NCBI GenBank assembly: GCA_947628975.1
Contig: CANRBW010000061.1
Span: forward strand, 1 to 8,676
Direction of reading: 5' to 3'
Source: an uncultured Oscillospiraceae bacterium
GTDB lineage: Bacteria; Bacillota; Clostridia; Oscillospirales; Oscillospiraceae
DNA length: 8,676 bases
Positions 1 through 6,283 of the stretch are shown here, one piece after another. The position numbers were made by a program, and so were the translations under genes. Positions within the stretch are counted from its first letter, which is position 1. Every line of letters begins with the position of its first letter. Under the pieces are notes generated by a model. The model was not told the DNA's origin. It saw nothing but the letters and a program-made list of their open reading frames with translations, and made no database searches.

Positions 1-463
1 GTGGATGGCGGGATACGCCCTGGGCCTTTCCGCCGGGGCGCGGGTCTCCTTTTGGGAGGTGCTGTGGGACGCCCTGCGCTGGCCGCTTTTCGTGTGGCTG
101 ATGGGCTTTACCGCCCTGGGGAGCTGGCTGGTCCCGGCGATGTTCGCCCTGCGGGGGTTCTTTTTTTGCTTTTGCGTGGCCGGGCTGACCGGCTGTGCCC
201 AGGGGGGGATCCTGCTGGCCTTCCTCCTCTTCGGCCTGGGGGCGCTGATCCTCCTGCCGGTCTTCTTCCTGCTGGGGGTCCGGAGCTGGACCCGGGCGGT
301 GGCGCACCGGGGGCGGCTCTGGTACGGACCGGGGGAGCTGGGCCTTGGGGACTGGCTCAAAAGCGGCGCGGCCCTGGGGTGCGCCGTGTGCTGGGCCGGG
401 GCGGAGTACTGGCTGCTGCCCCTGCTGCTGAAGGGACTGGCGCCCCTGCTGGGGGCGGGCTGA
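1..463 (+). CDS. spoIIM: SpoIIM-like integral membrane protein (3' part, start outside window)
   Basis: The frame is open to the left edge (a Trp codon precedes the first in-window ATG at 5), so the true start is probably upstream and about 152 residues are visible. The protein is very hydrophobic, with membrane segments at roughly residues 26-64 and 67-93 and a last one at 118-150, counted from the ATG at 5. The order of elements resembles stage II sporulation protein M: a W-rich helix, a turn with LRGFFF (compare the LKG-type turn of SpoIIM), a Gly-rich helix ending in LLPVFFLLG, and a C-terminal helix with an xxYWLLP stretch. SpoIIM belongs to the DMP complex that drives septal peptidoglycan remodelling during engulfment in sporulating Firmicutes. 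The SpoIIM-XerD neighbourhood, found in Bacillus and many Clostridia, supports the call. The similarity is from memory and is weak at the residue level, so a generic membrane protein remains possible. Confidence 0.55.
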   Translation, partial: WMAGYALGLSAGARVSFWEVLWDALRWPLFVWLMGFTALGSWLVPAMFALRGFFFCFCVAGLTGCAQGGILLAFLLFGLGALILLPVFFLLGVRSWTRAVAHRGRLWYGPGELGLGDWLKSGAALGCAVCWAGAEYWLLPLLLKGLAPLLGAG

Positions 464-495
464 CAACACATCTGACAGAAAGGCGGTGACCGCGG

Positions 496-1374
496 GTGAA
501 CGAGATCCAGCTCTACGAGAGCTTCCTTAGGGACGAGCGCAAGGCGTCCCAGAATACCGTCAGCTCCTACCTGCGGGACGTGAACCAGTTCGCCGCCTGG
601 CTGAAGGAGGAGAAGATCGCCCTGTCCAAGGTCAAGACCGCCGATGTGGAGCGCTACACCCACCACCTCAACAGCCTGGGGAAGTCCCCGGCCACGGTGA
701 CCCGCTGCGTGGCCTCCCTGAAGTCCTTTTACGGCTTTCTCCAGCGGGAGGGGAGGGTCCGCTCCAACTGCGCCCGGTTCGTGACCACGGAGAAGGTGGA
801 GCGCAAGCTGCCCCAGATCCTGACGGGCAAGGAGGTGGAGCTGTTCCTGGAGCAGCCCAAGTGCGTGGACGCCAAGGGCTACCGGGACAAGGCCATGCTG
901 GAGCTCCTCTACGCCACCGGCATCCGGGCCACCGAGCTGATCGACCTGAACGTGGACAACGTGAACCTCTACATGGGCGTCCTGCGCTGTGAGAGCCGGG
1001 GCAAGGAGCGGGTCATCCCCATCTACCAGACCGCCATCAAGGCGCTGGAGGACTATATGCGGGACGTCCGCCCCCAGCTGCTGGAGGACCCGGAGGAGGA
1101 GGCCCTGTTCGTCAACATGAGCGGGGAGCGTATGTCCCGCCAGGGCTTTTGGAAGATCATCAAGCACTACCAGGAGACCGCGGGCATCAAAAAGGAGATC
1201 ACCCCCCAGGCCCTGCGCCACTCCTTCGCGGCCCATCTGCTGGAAAACGGGGCGGATCTGAAGTCCATCCAGGAGATGCTGGGCCACGCGGACATCTCCT
1301 CCACCCAGATCTACACCCACCTGGTGGGCCAGCGGCTGAAGGACGTCTACAAAAAGGCCCACCCCAGGGCCTGA
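496..1374 (+). CDS. xerD: Site-specific tyrosine recombinase XerD/XerC type
   Basis: This 292-residue protein has the usual length of Xer recombinases, which resolve chromosome dimers at dif near the terminus. It starts with GTG at 496 behind the AGGCGGTGA stretch at 481-489, six bases away. Residues 1-90 match the SAM-like core-binding domain (start YESFLRDERKASQNTVSSY). The catalytic domain shows Arg144 in ATGIRATEL, the hairpin Lys170 in SRGKER, Arg241 in ALRHSF, His264 in MLGHADIS and the nucleophile Tyr273 in TQIYTH. It ends in HPRA, like E. coli XerD. The residue that is normally His in the HxxR motif is Gln238 (PQALRH). The gene lies 32 bases after the SpoIIM-like gene and is probably co-transcribed with it. 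XerD rather than XerC is chosen from the C-terminus and the SpoIIM neighbourhood; a lineage-specific Xer paralogue is possible. Confidence 0.88.
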   Translation: MNEIQLYESFLRDERKASQNTVSSYLRDVNQFAAWLKEEKIALSKVKTADVERYTHHLNSLGKSPATVTRCVASLKSFYGFLQREGRVRSNCARFVTTEKVERKLPQILTGKEVELFLEQPKCVDAKGYRDKAMLELLYATGIRATELIDLNVDNVNLYMGVLRCESRGKERVIPIYQTAIKALEDYMRDVRPQLLEDPEEEALFVNMSGERMSRQGFWKIIKHYQETAGIKKEITPQALRHSFAAHLLENGADLKSIQEMLGHADISSTQIYTHLVGQRLKDVYKKAHPRA

Positions 1375-1393
1375 GCGGACCCCCGCGCCGGGC

Positions 1394-1422
1394 TTGACAG
1401 GGAGGGCAGGGCGCGCTACAAT
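1394..1422 (+). promoter_or_regulatory. Sigma-A promoter of the thiamine operon
   Basis: A perfect -35 hexamer TTGACA (1394-1399) is followed after exactly 17 bases by TACAAT (1417-1422), one mismatch from the -10 consensus. Transcription would start near 1429-1431, a few bases before the TPP aptamer, which is where a riboswitch leader should begin. It lies only 20 bases after the xerD stop. Confidence 0.88.
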
Positions 1423-1436
1423 AGGGAGGACAAGTG

Positions 1437-1522
1437 AACAGGGGAGCTTGTGTGACAGGCTGAGAGGAAGGTAGACCTTCGACCCTTGAACCTGATGCGG
1501 ATAATGCCGCCGGAGGAAGTGT
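1437..1522 (+). ncRNA. TPP riboswitch aptamer (THI element)
   Basis: The conserved THI-box landmarks appear in order. The 5' GGGGAGC is at 1441-1447 and CTGAGA at 1460-1465. The optional hairpin follows, with stem GAAGG 1467-1471, loop TAGA and CCTTC 1476-1480. ACCCTTGAACCTGAT is at 1482-1496. The P5 helix GCGG 1497-1500, loop ATAATG and CCGC 1507-1510 comes next, then AGGAAGT 1514-1520. P1 can close by pairing ACA 1438-1440 with TGT 1520-1522, and P4 by CCT 1491-1493 with AGG 1514-1516. This class binds thiamine pyrophosphate and in bacteria usually lowers expression of thiamine synthesis or uptake genes. Its position between a strong promoter and thiM fits that role. Confidence 0.96.
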
Positions 1523-1544
1523 GGGGGAGAGCCCCTGTCTTTTT

Positions 1545-1579
1545 CAGGAGACGCCGCGAAAGGCGCCCCCTGTTTTTTT
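1545..1579 (+). terminator. Intrinsic terminator in the TPP riboswitch expression platform
   Basis: CAGG 1545-1548 pairs with CCTG 1569-1572, and CGCC 1552-1555 pairs with GGCG 1562-1565 around the loop GCGAAA. An imperfect internal loop joins the two helices. Seven Ts follow at 1573-1579. The element sits 22 bases downstream of the aptamer and 72 bases before thiM, so it is most likely the TPP-controlled attenuator. A weaker hairpin just upstream (GGGG 1524-1527 with CCCC 1532-1535, then a T5 run at 1540-1544) could add to it. Confidence 0.8.
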
Positions 1580-1634
1580 GTCCGATCCCGGTCCGGGCGC
1601 GGAGGTTTTGTCCGTCCCCCGCCGCGGACCCTGA

Positions 1635-1642
1635 AAAGGAGG
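1635..1642 (+). promoter_or_regulatory. Ribosome binding site that fixes the thiM start
   Basis: AAAGGAGG ends eight bases before the ATG at 1651. The frame stays open upstream to within the riboswitch, but this site and the homology boundary (family N-terminus close to LHPLIHNIT) place the start at 1651. Confidence 0.85.
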
Positions 1643-1650
1643 ACGTCTCT

Positions 1651-2472
1651 ATGCTGTACGAACGGTTTGAGCGGGTGCGGCGGCTCCACCCCCTGATCCA
1701 CAACATCACCAACTACGTCACCGTCAACGACTGCGCCAACATCCTTCTGGCCTGCGGCGGCTCGCCCATCATGGCGGACGACCCGGAGGACGCGGTGGAG
1801 ATCACCGCCATCTGCGGGGGGCTGAACCTGAACATCGGCACCCTGAACCAGCGGACCATCCCCGCCATGCTGGCCGCCGGGAGGCGGGCCAGGGAGCTGG
1901 GCCACCCCGTGGTGCTGGACCCGGTGGGGGCGGGGGCCTCCCGTCTGCGGACCGACACCGCCCTCCGGCTGATGGAGGAGGCCAGGCCCACGGTGATCCG
2001 GGGGAATGTCTCCGAGATACGGACCCTGGCCTCCGGCAGCGGCACCACCCGCGGGGTGGACGCGGATGTGGCCGACCAGGTGACCGAGGAGGGGCTGGAC
2101 GGGGCGGTGGCCTTCGCCAAGGCCTTCGCCCGGCGGACCGGGGCGGTGGTGGCCATCACCGGGGCCATCGACATCGTGGCGGACGGGGAGCGGGCCTTCT
2201 GCGTCCGCAACGGCCACCCCATGATGAGCGCCATCACCGGCACCGGCTGTCAACTCTCCGCCCTGACCGCGGCCTTTGTCACCGCCAACCCCGACGCGCC
2301 GCTGGAGGCCGCGGCCGCGGCGGTGTGCGCCATGGGCCTGTGCGGGGAGATCGCCCACCGGCGGCTCACCGACCTGGACGGCAACGCCTCCTACCGGAAC
2401 TACATCATCGACGCCATGTACCGCCTCACCCCCGCCGCGCTGGAGGAGGGCGCAAACTATGAGGTGCGATAA
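1651..2472 (+). CDS. thiM: Hydroxyethylthiazole kinase ThiM
   Basis: This 273-residue protein is close to the usual length of about 270 for ThiM. The enzyme phosphorylates the thiazole alcohol 4-methyl-5-(2-hydroxyethyl)thiazole with ATP, the salvage entry for the thiazole half of thiamine. Motifs are the N-terminal HNITNYVT (17-24), which lies near the substrate site, NIGTL (61-65), DPVGAGAS (90-97), RGN (117-119), ITGAIDIVAD before the ATP site, and the anion-hole/catalytic TGTGC (196-200). Cys200 corresponds to the conserved active-site cysteine of the family. It is the first gene behind the TPP riboswitch. Its last 14 bases overlap thiE, which suggests translational coupling. The start is set by AAAGGAGG at 1635-1642. 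Confidence 0.97.
   Translation: MLYERFERVRRLHPLIHNITNYVTVNDCANILLACGGSPIMADDPEDAVEITAICGGLNLNIGTLNQRTIPAMLAAGRRARELGHPVVLDPVGAGASRLRTDTALRLMEEARPTVIRGNVSEIRTLASGSGTTRGVDADVADQVTEEGLDGAVAFAKAFARRTGAVVAITGAIDIVADGERAFCVRNGHPMMSAITGTGCQLSALTAAFVTANPDAPLEAAAAAVCAMGLCGEIAHRRLTDLDGNASYRNYIIDAMYRLTPAALEEGANYEVR
2442..2450 (+). promoter_or_regulatory. Ribosome binding site for thiE inside the thiM coding end
   Basis: GGAGGAGGG lies within the final codons of thiM, eight bases before the ATG at 2459. It selects that ATG as the thiE start rather than any upstream codon in the same open frame. Confidence 0.75.
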
Positions 2473-3100
2473 GAGCCAGATGCTCCTCTACGCGGTGACC
2501 GACCGCGCCTGGCTTTGCGGCCGGACCCTGGCCCAGCAGGTGGAGGAGGCCCTGAAAGGCGGCGTGACCTGCGTCCAGCTCCGGGAGAAGGACCTGGACC
2601 GGGACGCCTTCCTCCGGGAGGCCAGGGAGATCCTGGCCCTTTGCCGGCGGTACCGCGTCCCCTTCATCGTCAACGACGATGTGGAGGTGGCCCTCGCCTG
2701 CGGCGCGGACGGCGTCCACGTCGGCCAGGAGGACATGGCGGCGGGGGAGGTCCGCCGCCGGATCGGCGCGGAAAGGATCCTGGGCGTCTCCGTCCACACC
2801 GTGGCGGAGGCGGAGGAGGCGGTGCGGAACGGCGCGGACTACCTGGGCCTGGGGGCGGTCTTTCCCACCGCCACCAAGACCGACGTGGACCGGATGCCGC
2901 CGGAGACCCTCCGGGCCATCCGCGCCGCGGTGGAGGTCCCCCTGGTGGCCATCGGGGGGATCTGCCGGGACAACATCGGCCAGCTGGCCGGGAGCGGGGT
3001 GGACGGCGTGGCGCTGGTGTCGGCCATCTTCGCCGCGGCGGACGTCCAGGCCGCCTGCCGGGAACTGCGGCGGCTGTCGGAGGAGATGGTGGGCCCATGA
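2459..3100 (+). CDS. thiE: Thiamine-phosphate synthase ThiE
   Basis: This 213-residue TIM-barrel enzyme has the normal length for the family. It joins HMP pyrophosphate to thiazole phosphate, giving thiamine monophosphate and pyrophosphate. Visible motifs in order are QLREKD (40-45), NDD (72-74) and HVGQED (87-92), where Asp residues hold Mg2+ and pyrophosphate in the family. They are followed by GVSVH around Ser111, the thiazole-phosphate loop FPTATKTD (135-142), AIGGI (164-168) and LVSAI (186-190). The ATG at 2459 lies inside the thiM end, giving a 14-base overlap. The stop overlaps the next gene as ATGA. It makes TMP, which is not the substrate of the pyrophosphokinase at the end of the operon. 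Confidence 0.96.
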   Translation: MRCDKSQMLLYAVTDRAWLCGRTLAQQVEEALKGGVTCVQLREKDLDRDAFLREAREILALCRRYRVPFIVNDDVEVALACGADGVHVGQEDMAAGEVRRRIGAERILGVSVHTVAEAEEAVRNGADYLGLGAVFPTATKTDVDRMPPETLRAIRAAVEVPLVAIGGICRDNIGQLAGSGVDGVALVSAIFAAADVQAACRELRRLSEEMVGP

Positions 3101-3792
3101 GGATCCGCGGCGCGATCTTCGACCTGGACGGCACCTTGCTGGACTCCATGTCCGTCTGGGACACCCTGGCCGAGCGCTATCTGCGCTCCCTGGGCGTTTC
3201 CCCACGGCCCGACCTGAACCGGCGGTGCGCGGCCATGAGCCTGGACCAGGCCGCCCGCTATTTCCAGCGGGAGTACGGCGTGACCAGGAGCGTGGAGGAG
3301 ATGGTCGCCGACGTCAACGCCATGCTGGAGCGCTACTACCGCCTCGAGGCCCCGCTGCGCCCCGGCGTGGCGGAGGCGCTGGACCGGTTTGGCCGGGCGG
3401 GGGTCCGGATGTGCGTCGCCACCGCCACCGACCGCCCCCTGGCGGAGGCGGCGCTGGCGCGGTGCGGGGTGCTGTCCCGCTTTGAGGCGGTCTTCACCTG
3501 CGGCGAGGTGGGCCACGGCAAGGACCGGCCGGAGATCTTCCAGGCGGCCCTGGCCGCCCTGGGCACGGCGCGGGAGGAGACGGTGGTGTGCGAGGACGCG
3601 CTCCACGCCATCCGCACCGCCAAGGAGGCCGGCTTCCCCGTGGTGGCCGTCTATGAGAGCCACCAGAGCTCCGGTGAGGAGATCCGCGCCCTGGCGGACC
3701 TCTACCTGGAGGACTGGACCCGGCGGGACCGGCTGGAGGCCCTTCTGCCGGAGGGAGACCAACCCCATCAAACCAAGGAGGAAACGCCATGA
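3097..3792 (+). CDS. HAD-family phosphatase, candidate thiamine monophosphate phosphatase
   Basis: This 231-residue HAD hydrolase of the phosphoglycolate-phosphatase/beta-phosphoglucomutase-like type is chosen from the ATG overlapping the thiE stop. Motif I is FDLDGTLLDS, with nucleophile Asp9 and acid/base Asp11. A helical cap follows at about 17-85. Motif II is the ATATD stretch (108-112), motif III is Lys142 in GHGKDRPEIF, and motif IV is Glu166-Asp167 in CEDALHAI. All catalytic residues are present, so it should be active, and it has no signal peptide. The motifs do not give the substrate. It lies between thiE and thiD with ATGA overlaps on both sides, in an operon that ends in a thiamine pyrophosphokinase. 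TMP to thiamine is therefore the most likely reaction; HMP-phosphate housekeeping or a generic sugar-phosphate phosphatase are alternatives. The HAD assignment is firm; the substrate is inference. Confidence 0.9.
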   Translation: MRIRGAIFDLDGTLLDSMSVWDTLAERYLRSLGVSPRPDLNRRCAAMSLDQAARYFQREYGVTRSVEEMVADVNAMLERYYRLEAPLRPGVAEALDRFGRAGVRMCVATATDRPLAEAALARCGVLSRFEAVFTCGEVGHGKDRPEIFQAALAALGTAREETVVCEDALHAIRTAKEAGFPVVAVYESHQSSGEEIRALADLYLEDWTRRDRLEALLPEGDQPHQTKEETP

Positions 3793-4598
3793 AAACAGCC
3801 CTATCCATCGCCGGGACCGACCCCAGTGGGGGCGCCGGGATCCAGGCCGACCTGAAGACCATGACCATGAACGGGGTCTACGCCATGAGCGCCATTACCG
3901 CCCTGGTGGCGCAGAACACCACCGGCGTCAAGGAGATCGCGGAGGTGACCCCCCAGTTCCTCCAGCGGCAGCTGGACGCGGTCTTTGAGGACATCCCGCC
4001 GGACGCGGTGAAGATCGGCATGGTCGCCTCTTGCGGGCTCATCGACGTCATCGCCCAGCGCCTGCGCTTCTACGGGGCCAAAAACATCGTGGTGGACCCG
4101 GTGATGGTGGCCACCAGCGGGGACCGGCTGATCTCGGAGGAGGCGGTGGAGAGCCTAAAGCGCCTCCTGCTCCCCCTGGCGGCCGTCGTCACCCCCAACA
4201 TCCCGGAGGCGGAGATCCTCGCCGGCCTCTCCATCCGCGGCGCGGAGGAGATGGAGGCCGCCGCCCGGCGCATCGGGGACGCCTACGGCTGCGCCGTCCT
4301 CCTCAAGGGCGGCCACAACGTCAACGACGCCAACGACCTGCTCTACGACCACGGGACCGCCACGTGGTTCTACGGCTCCCGGATCCCAAACCCCAACACC
4401 CACGGCACCGGCTGTACCCTGTCCAGCGCCATCGCCGCCAACCTGGCCAAGGGCTTCGACCTGCCCGCCTCCATCCGGCGGGCCAAGGACTACCTCTCCG
4501 GCGCGCTGGGGGCGATGCTGGACCTAGGCAAGGGCCGCGGGCCCATGCGGCACAACTTTGATCTGACCGGCAAATTCGCGGAGGAGGCGGAGAGATGA
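3789..4598 (+). CDS. thiD: Hydroxymethylpyrimidine/phosphomethylpyrimidine kinase ThiD
   Basis: This 269-residue ribokinase-fold kinase phosphorylates HMP to HMP-P and then HMP-PP, the pyrimidine partner used by ThiE. It shows SIAGTDPSGGAGIQADLKT (6-24), AQNT (41-44) with the Gln typical of HMP kinases, and KIGMV (75-79). VDPVMVATSGDRL (102-114), TPN (135-137), LLKGGH in the ATP half, and the anion-hole HGTGC (205-209) complete the set. The start has a strong AAGGAGG at 3775-3781, seven bases upstream, and overlaps the HAD stop as ATGA. The stop overlaps tenA in the same way. The length and the VATSGD segment favour ThiD over the related pyridoxal kinases. Confidence 0.97.
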   Translation: MKTALSIAGTDPSGGAGIQADLKTMTMNGVYAMSAITALVAQNTTGVKEIAEVTPQFLQRQLDAVFEDIPPDAVKIGMVASCGLIDVIAQRLRFYGAKNIVVDPVMVATSGDRLISEEAVESLKRLLLPLAAVVTPNIPEAEILAGLSIRGAEEMEAAARRIGDAYGCAVLLKGGHNVNDANDLLYDHGTATWFYGSRIPNPNTHGTGCTLSSAIAANLAKGFDLPASIRRAKDYLSGALGAMLDLGKGRGPMRHNFDLTGKFAEEAER

Positions 4599-5257
4599 AA
4601 ACCACCCAACGGCTGTTGGCGGCCGCCAAGGAGATCTGGGACGGCTACAACGACCACCCCTTTGTCCTGGGCCTCCAGGACGGCACCCTGGACCGGGAGA
4701 AGTTTCGCTACTACATCGTCCAGGACTACCTCTACCTGGAGGAGTACCTGAAGGTCTTCGCCGTGGGCATCGCCAAGGCGAAGAGCCCGGAGACGGTGGG
4801 GCTGTTTTCCAAATACGTCACCCTGCTGACCGAGGGGGAGATGGACATTCACCGGGGCTACATGGGCAAATTCGCCGTCACCCGGGAGGAGCTGGAGGCC
4901 ACGCCGCGGGCCCTGGACAACCTCTCCTACACCTCCTATATGCTCCGGGTGGCCTACGAGGAGGGGGAGACGGAGATCCTGGCCGCCATCCTGTCCTGCG
5001 CGTACAGCTACGAGGTCATCGCCAGGACCATCCTGGCGCGAAACCCCGCCGCGGCGGAACACCCCTTTTACGGGGAGTGGGTCCGGGGCTACGCCGACCC
5101 CCAGTACAGCCAGGCGAACGTCCTCTTGCTGGACACCCTGGACCGGCTCAGCGCGGACCGCGACGAGGCGGAGCTGGACCACCTCACCCAGATCTTCGTG
5201 GCCTGCTCCCGCTACGAGACCGCCTTCTGGGACCTGGCCTGGAACCGGAGCAGATAG
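4595..5257 (+). CDS. tenA: TenA family aminopyrimidine aminohydrolase / thiaminase II
   Basis: This 220-residue all-helical protein matches TenA in length and active site. Asp44 and Tyr47 (QDYLYL), Tyr112 (SYTSY), Cys135 (LSCAYSYE) and the late Glu208 (SRYETAFWD) fall at or next to the positions known for B. subtilis TenA (Asp44, Tyr47, Tyr112, Cys135, Glu205). This places it in the Cys-containing TenA_C class. That class hydrolyses aminomethylaminopyrimidine from degraded thiamine to HMP, with a weaker thiaminase activity. HMP then feeds ThiD, encoded directly upstream with an ATGA overlap. The region around the catalytic Cys is SCAYSYEVIA rather than the commoner PCxWxYxEIG, so specificity may differ slightly. 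Confidence 0.92.
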   Translation: MKTTQRLLAAAKEIWDGYNDHPFVLGLQDGTLDREKFRYYIVQDYLYLEEYLKVFAVGIAKAKSPETVGLFSKYVTLLTEGEMDIHRGYMGKFAVTREELEATPRALDNLSYTSYMLRVAYEEGETEILAAILSCAYSYEVIARTILARNPAAAEHPFYGEWVRGYADPQYSQANVLLLDTLDRLSADRDEAELDHLTQIFVACSRYETAFWDLAWNRSR

Positions 5258-5269
5258 GGGAGAGGGGCC

Positions 5270-5893
5270 ATGGGACGGTGCGTGATCGTCGGCGGGGCGG
5301 ACATCGGGCGTTATGACCGGGTCCGCGCCCACCTGCGGGAGGACGACTTCTATATCTGCTGTGACAGCGGCCTGAGGCACCGGGAGGGTCTGGGGATCGC
5401 CCCGGACCTGATCGTGGGGGACTTCGACTCCTACGACGACCCCCATCTGGCGGTGGAGACCATCGTCCTGCCCCGGGAAAAGGACGACACCGACACGGTC
5501 TTCGCGGTGAAGGAGGCCCTGCGCCGGGGGTTTGAGGACTTTCTGCTGGTCGGCGTGATCGGCGGGCGGCTGGACCACACGCTGGGGAACGTGTCCATCC
5601 TGCTGAAGCTGGACAGCCTGGGAAAGACCGCCGTGGCGGTGGACGACTTCTCCGAGATGGAGGTGGTCTCCCGTCGGCCGGTGGAGATCGACGGCCGGTA
5701 CGCCTTTTTCTCCCTGCTGAATCTCACCGGCGTCGCCCGGGGGATCACCATCCGAAACGCCAAGTACCCCCTGACCGGGGCGGAGATCTCCTGCGACTAC
5801 CAGTACGGCGTCAGCAACGAGGTCCTGCCGGGCCGGACGGCGGAGGTCTCCCTGAAAGAGGGAAGGCTGCTGCTGGTCAAGGTACTGCCCTGA
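5270..5893 (+). CDS. thiN: Thiamine pyrophosphokinase
   Basis: This 207-residue protein has the length and motif order of bacterial thiamine pyrophosphokinases (YloS/ThiN). The motifs are CDSGLRH (31-37), PDLIVGDFDS (45-54), KDDTDT (71-76), GGRLDHTLGN (98-107) and, near the C-terminus, GVSNE (180-184). The Asp-rich motifs bind Mg2+-ATP. The enzyme transfers pyrophosphate from ATP to free thiamine, giving TPP. It starts at ATG 5270, 12 bases after the tenA stop, behind a GGGGAGAGGGG stretch. It is the last gene of the operon, and its product TPP is the ligand of the riboswitch at 1437-1522, closing a feedback loop. Because it needs thiamine and not TMP, it depends on a TMP phosphatase when ThiE supplies the flux. 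Confidence 0.95.
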   Translation: MGRCVIVGGADIGRYDRVRAHLREDDFYICCDSGLRHREGLGIAPDLIVGDFDSYDDPHLAVETIVLPREKDDTDTVFAVKEALRRGFEDFLLVGVIGGRLDHTLGNVSILLKLDSLGKTAVAVDDFSEMEVVSRRPVEIDGRYAFFSLLNLTGVARGITIRNAKYPLTGAEISCDYQYGVSNEVLPGRTAEVSLKEGRLLLVKVLP

Positions 5894-5912
5894 CCCCCCG
5901 GAGGGGAGGGGC

Positions 5913-5951
5913 AAAAAAAGGCTTGCATTTTTCCAAAAACTGTGGTACTAT
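5913..5951 (+). promoter_or_regulatory. Promoter of rpmB with A-tract UP-like element
   Basis: TTGCAT (5923-5928) and TACTAT (5946-5951) are separated by 17 bases, a plausible sigma-A promoter with two mismatches in the -10 and one or two in the -35. A run of seven As (5913-5919) lies directly upstream of the -35, where the proximal UP subsite sits in ribosomal promoters. Transcription would start near 5958, giving a leader of about 57 bases. Confidence 0.65.
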
Positions 5952-6014
5952 AACCTTCGATGTTTTTTCGAGGGATCGTTTTCCCTGATTTCGACCAGCG
6001 AGGAGGGAAAGAAA

Positions 6015-6203
6015 ATGGCGAAATGCGCGTACTGCGAGAAGGCTCTGGTGTTCGGGAATCAGGTCTCCCACTCCCACCGCCGCTCCAACCGCCCCTGGAA
6101 GCCCAACCTGAAGCGGGTGAAGGCCATCGTGGACGGCACCCCCAAGCACGTGTATGTCTGCACCCGGTGCCTCCGCTCCGGCAAGGTCACCCGCGCGGTG
6201 TGA
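6015..6203 (+). CDS. rpmB: Large ribosomal subunit protein bL28
   Basis: This 62-residue basic protein of the 50S subunit starts MAKCAYCEKALVFGN and carries the bL28 hallmark SHSHRRSNRPWKPNL (18-32). Two CxxC pairs, Cys4/Cys7 and Cys49/Cys52, make it the zinc-binding (C+) form. The ATG at 6015 follows AGGAGG (6001-6006) by eight bases. It appears to be a single-gene unit, with its own promoter at 5923-5951 and a strong terminator at 6239-6260. Some bacteria keep a cysteine-free second copy under zinc control, which cannot be judged from this window. Confidence 0.97.
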   Translation: MAKCAYCEKALVFGNQVSHSHRRSNRPWKPNLKRVKAIVDGTPKHVYVCTRCLRSGKVTRAV

Positions 6204-6238
6204 GCCGCCTCAGACCGGGGACTGATACGTCTAAAGAA

Positions 6239-6260
6239 GCCGCCGTCGGGCGGCTTTTTT
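6239..6260 (+). terminator. Intrinsic terminator after rpmB
   Basis: A perfect six-base GC stem, GCCGCC (6239-6244) and GGCGGC (6249-6254), around the tetraloop GTCG is followed at once by six Ts (6255-6260). The purine-rich AAAGAA just upstream can extend the stem into the T run. It lies 36 bases after the rpmB stop. Confidence 0.92.
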
Positions 6261-6283
6261 AGCGCCCGCGCCGCTGGTAAGCC

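Noticed and set aside
1..489. Open + frame starting with GTG at 1, parallel to the SpoIIM-like gene
   Set aside because: Its translation is Gly/Pro/Ala/Arg-rich without membrane or domain pattern, and it ends inside the xerD ribosome binding region. The second frame gives a coherent membrane protein.
1356..1371. GGCCC/GGGCC inverted repeat at the end of xerD as a terminator
   Set aside because: It lies within the last codons of xerD and is not followed by a T run, so it is not supported as an intrinsic terminator.
1486..1650. Upstream extension of the thiM frame into the riboswitch
   Set aside because: The frame is open by chance across the aptamer and terminator. The strong AAAGGAGG at 1635-1642 and the family N-terminus place the start at 1651.
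2426..3771. Long open frames on the - strand across thiE and the HAD gene
   Set aside because: They lack domains and ribosome binding sites and lie opposite well-recognised enzymes; they follow from base composition.
5954..5974. Hairpin CCTTCGA/TCGAGGG ahead of rpmB as a ribosomal-protein leader element
   Set aside because: The 5' half straddles the predicted transcription start near 5958, so it would not be fully transcribed, and it resembles no known L28 leader.
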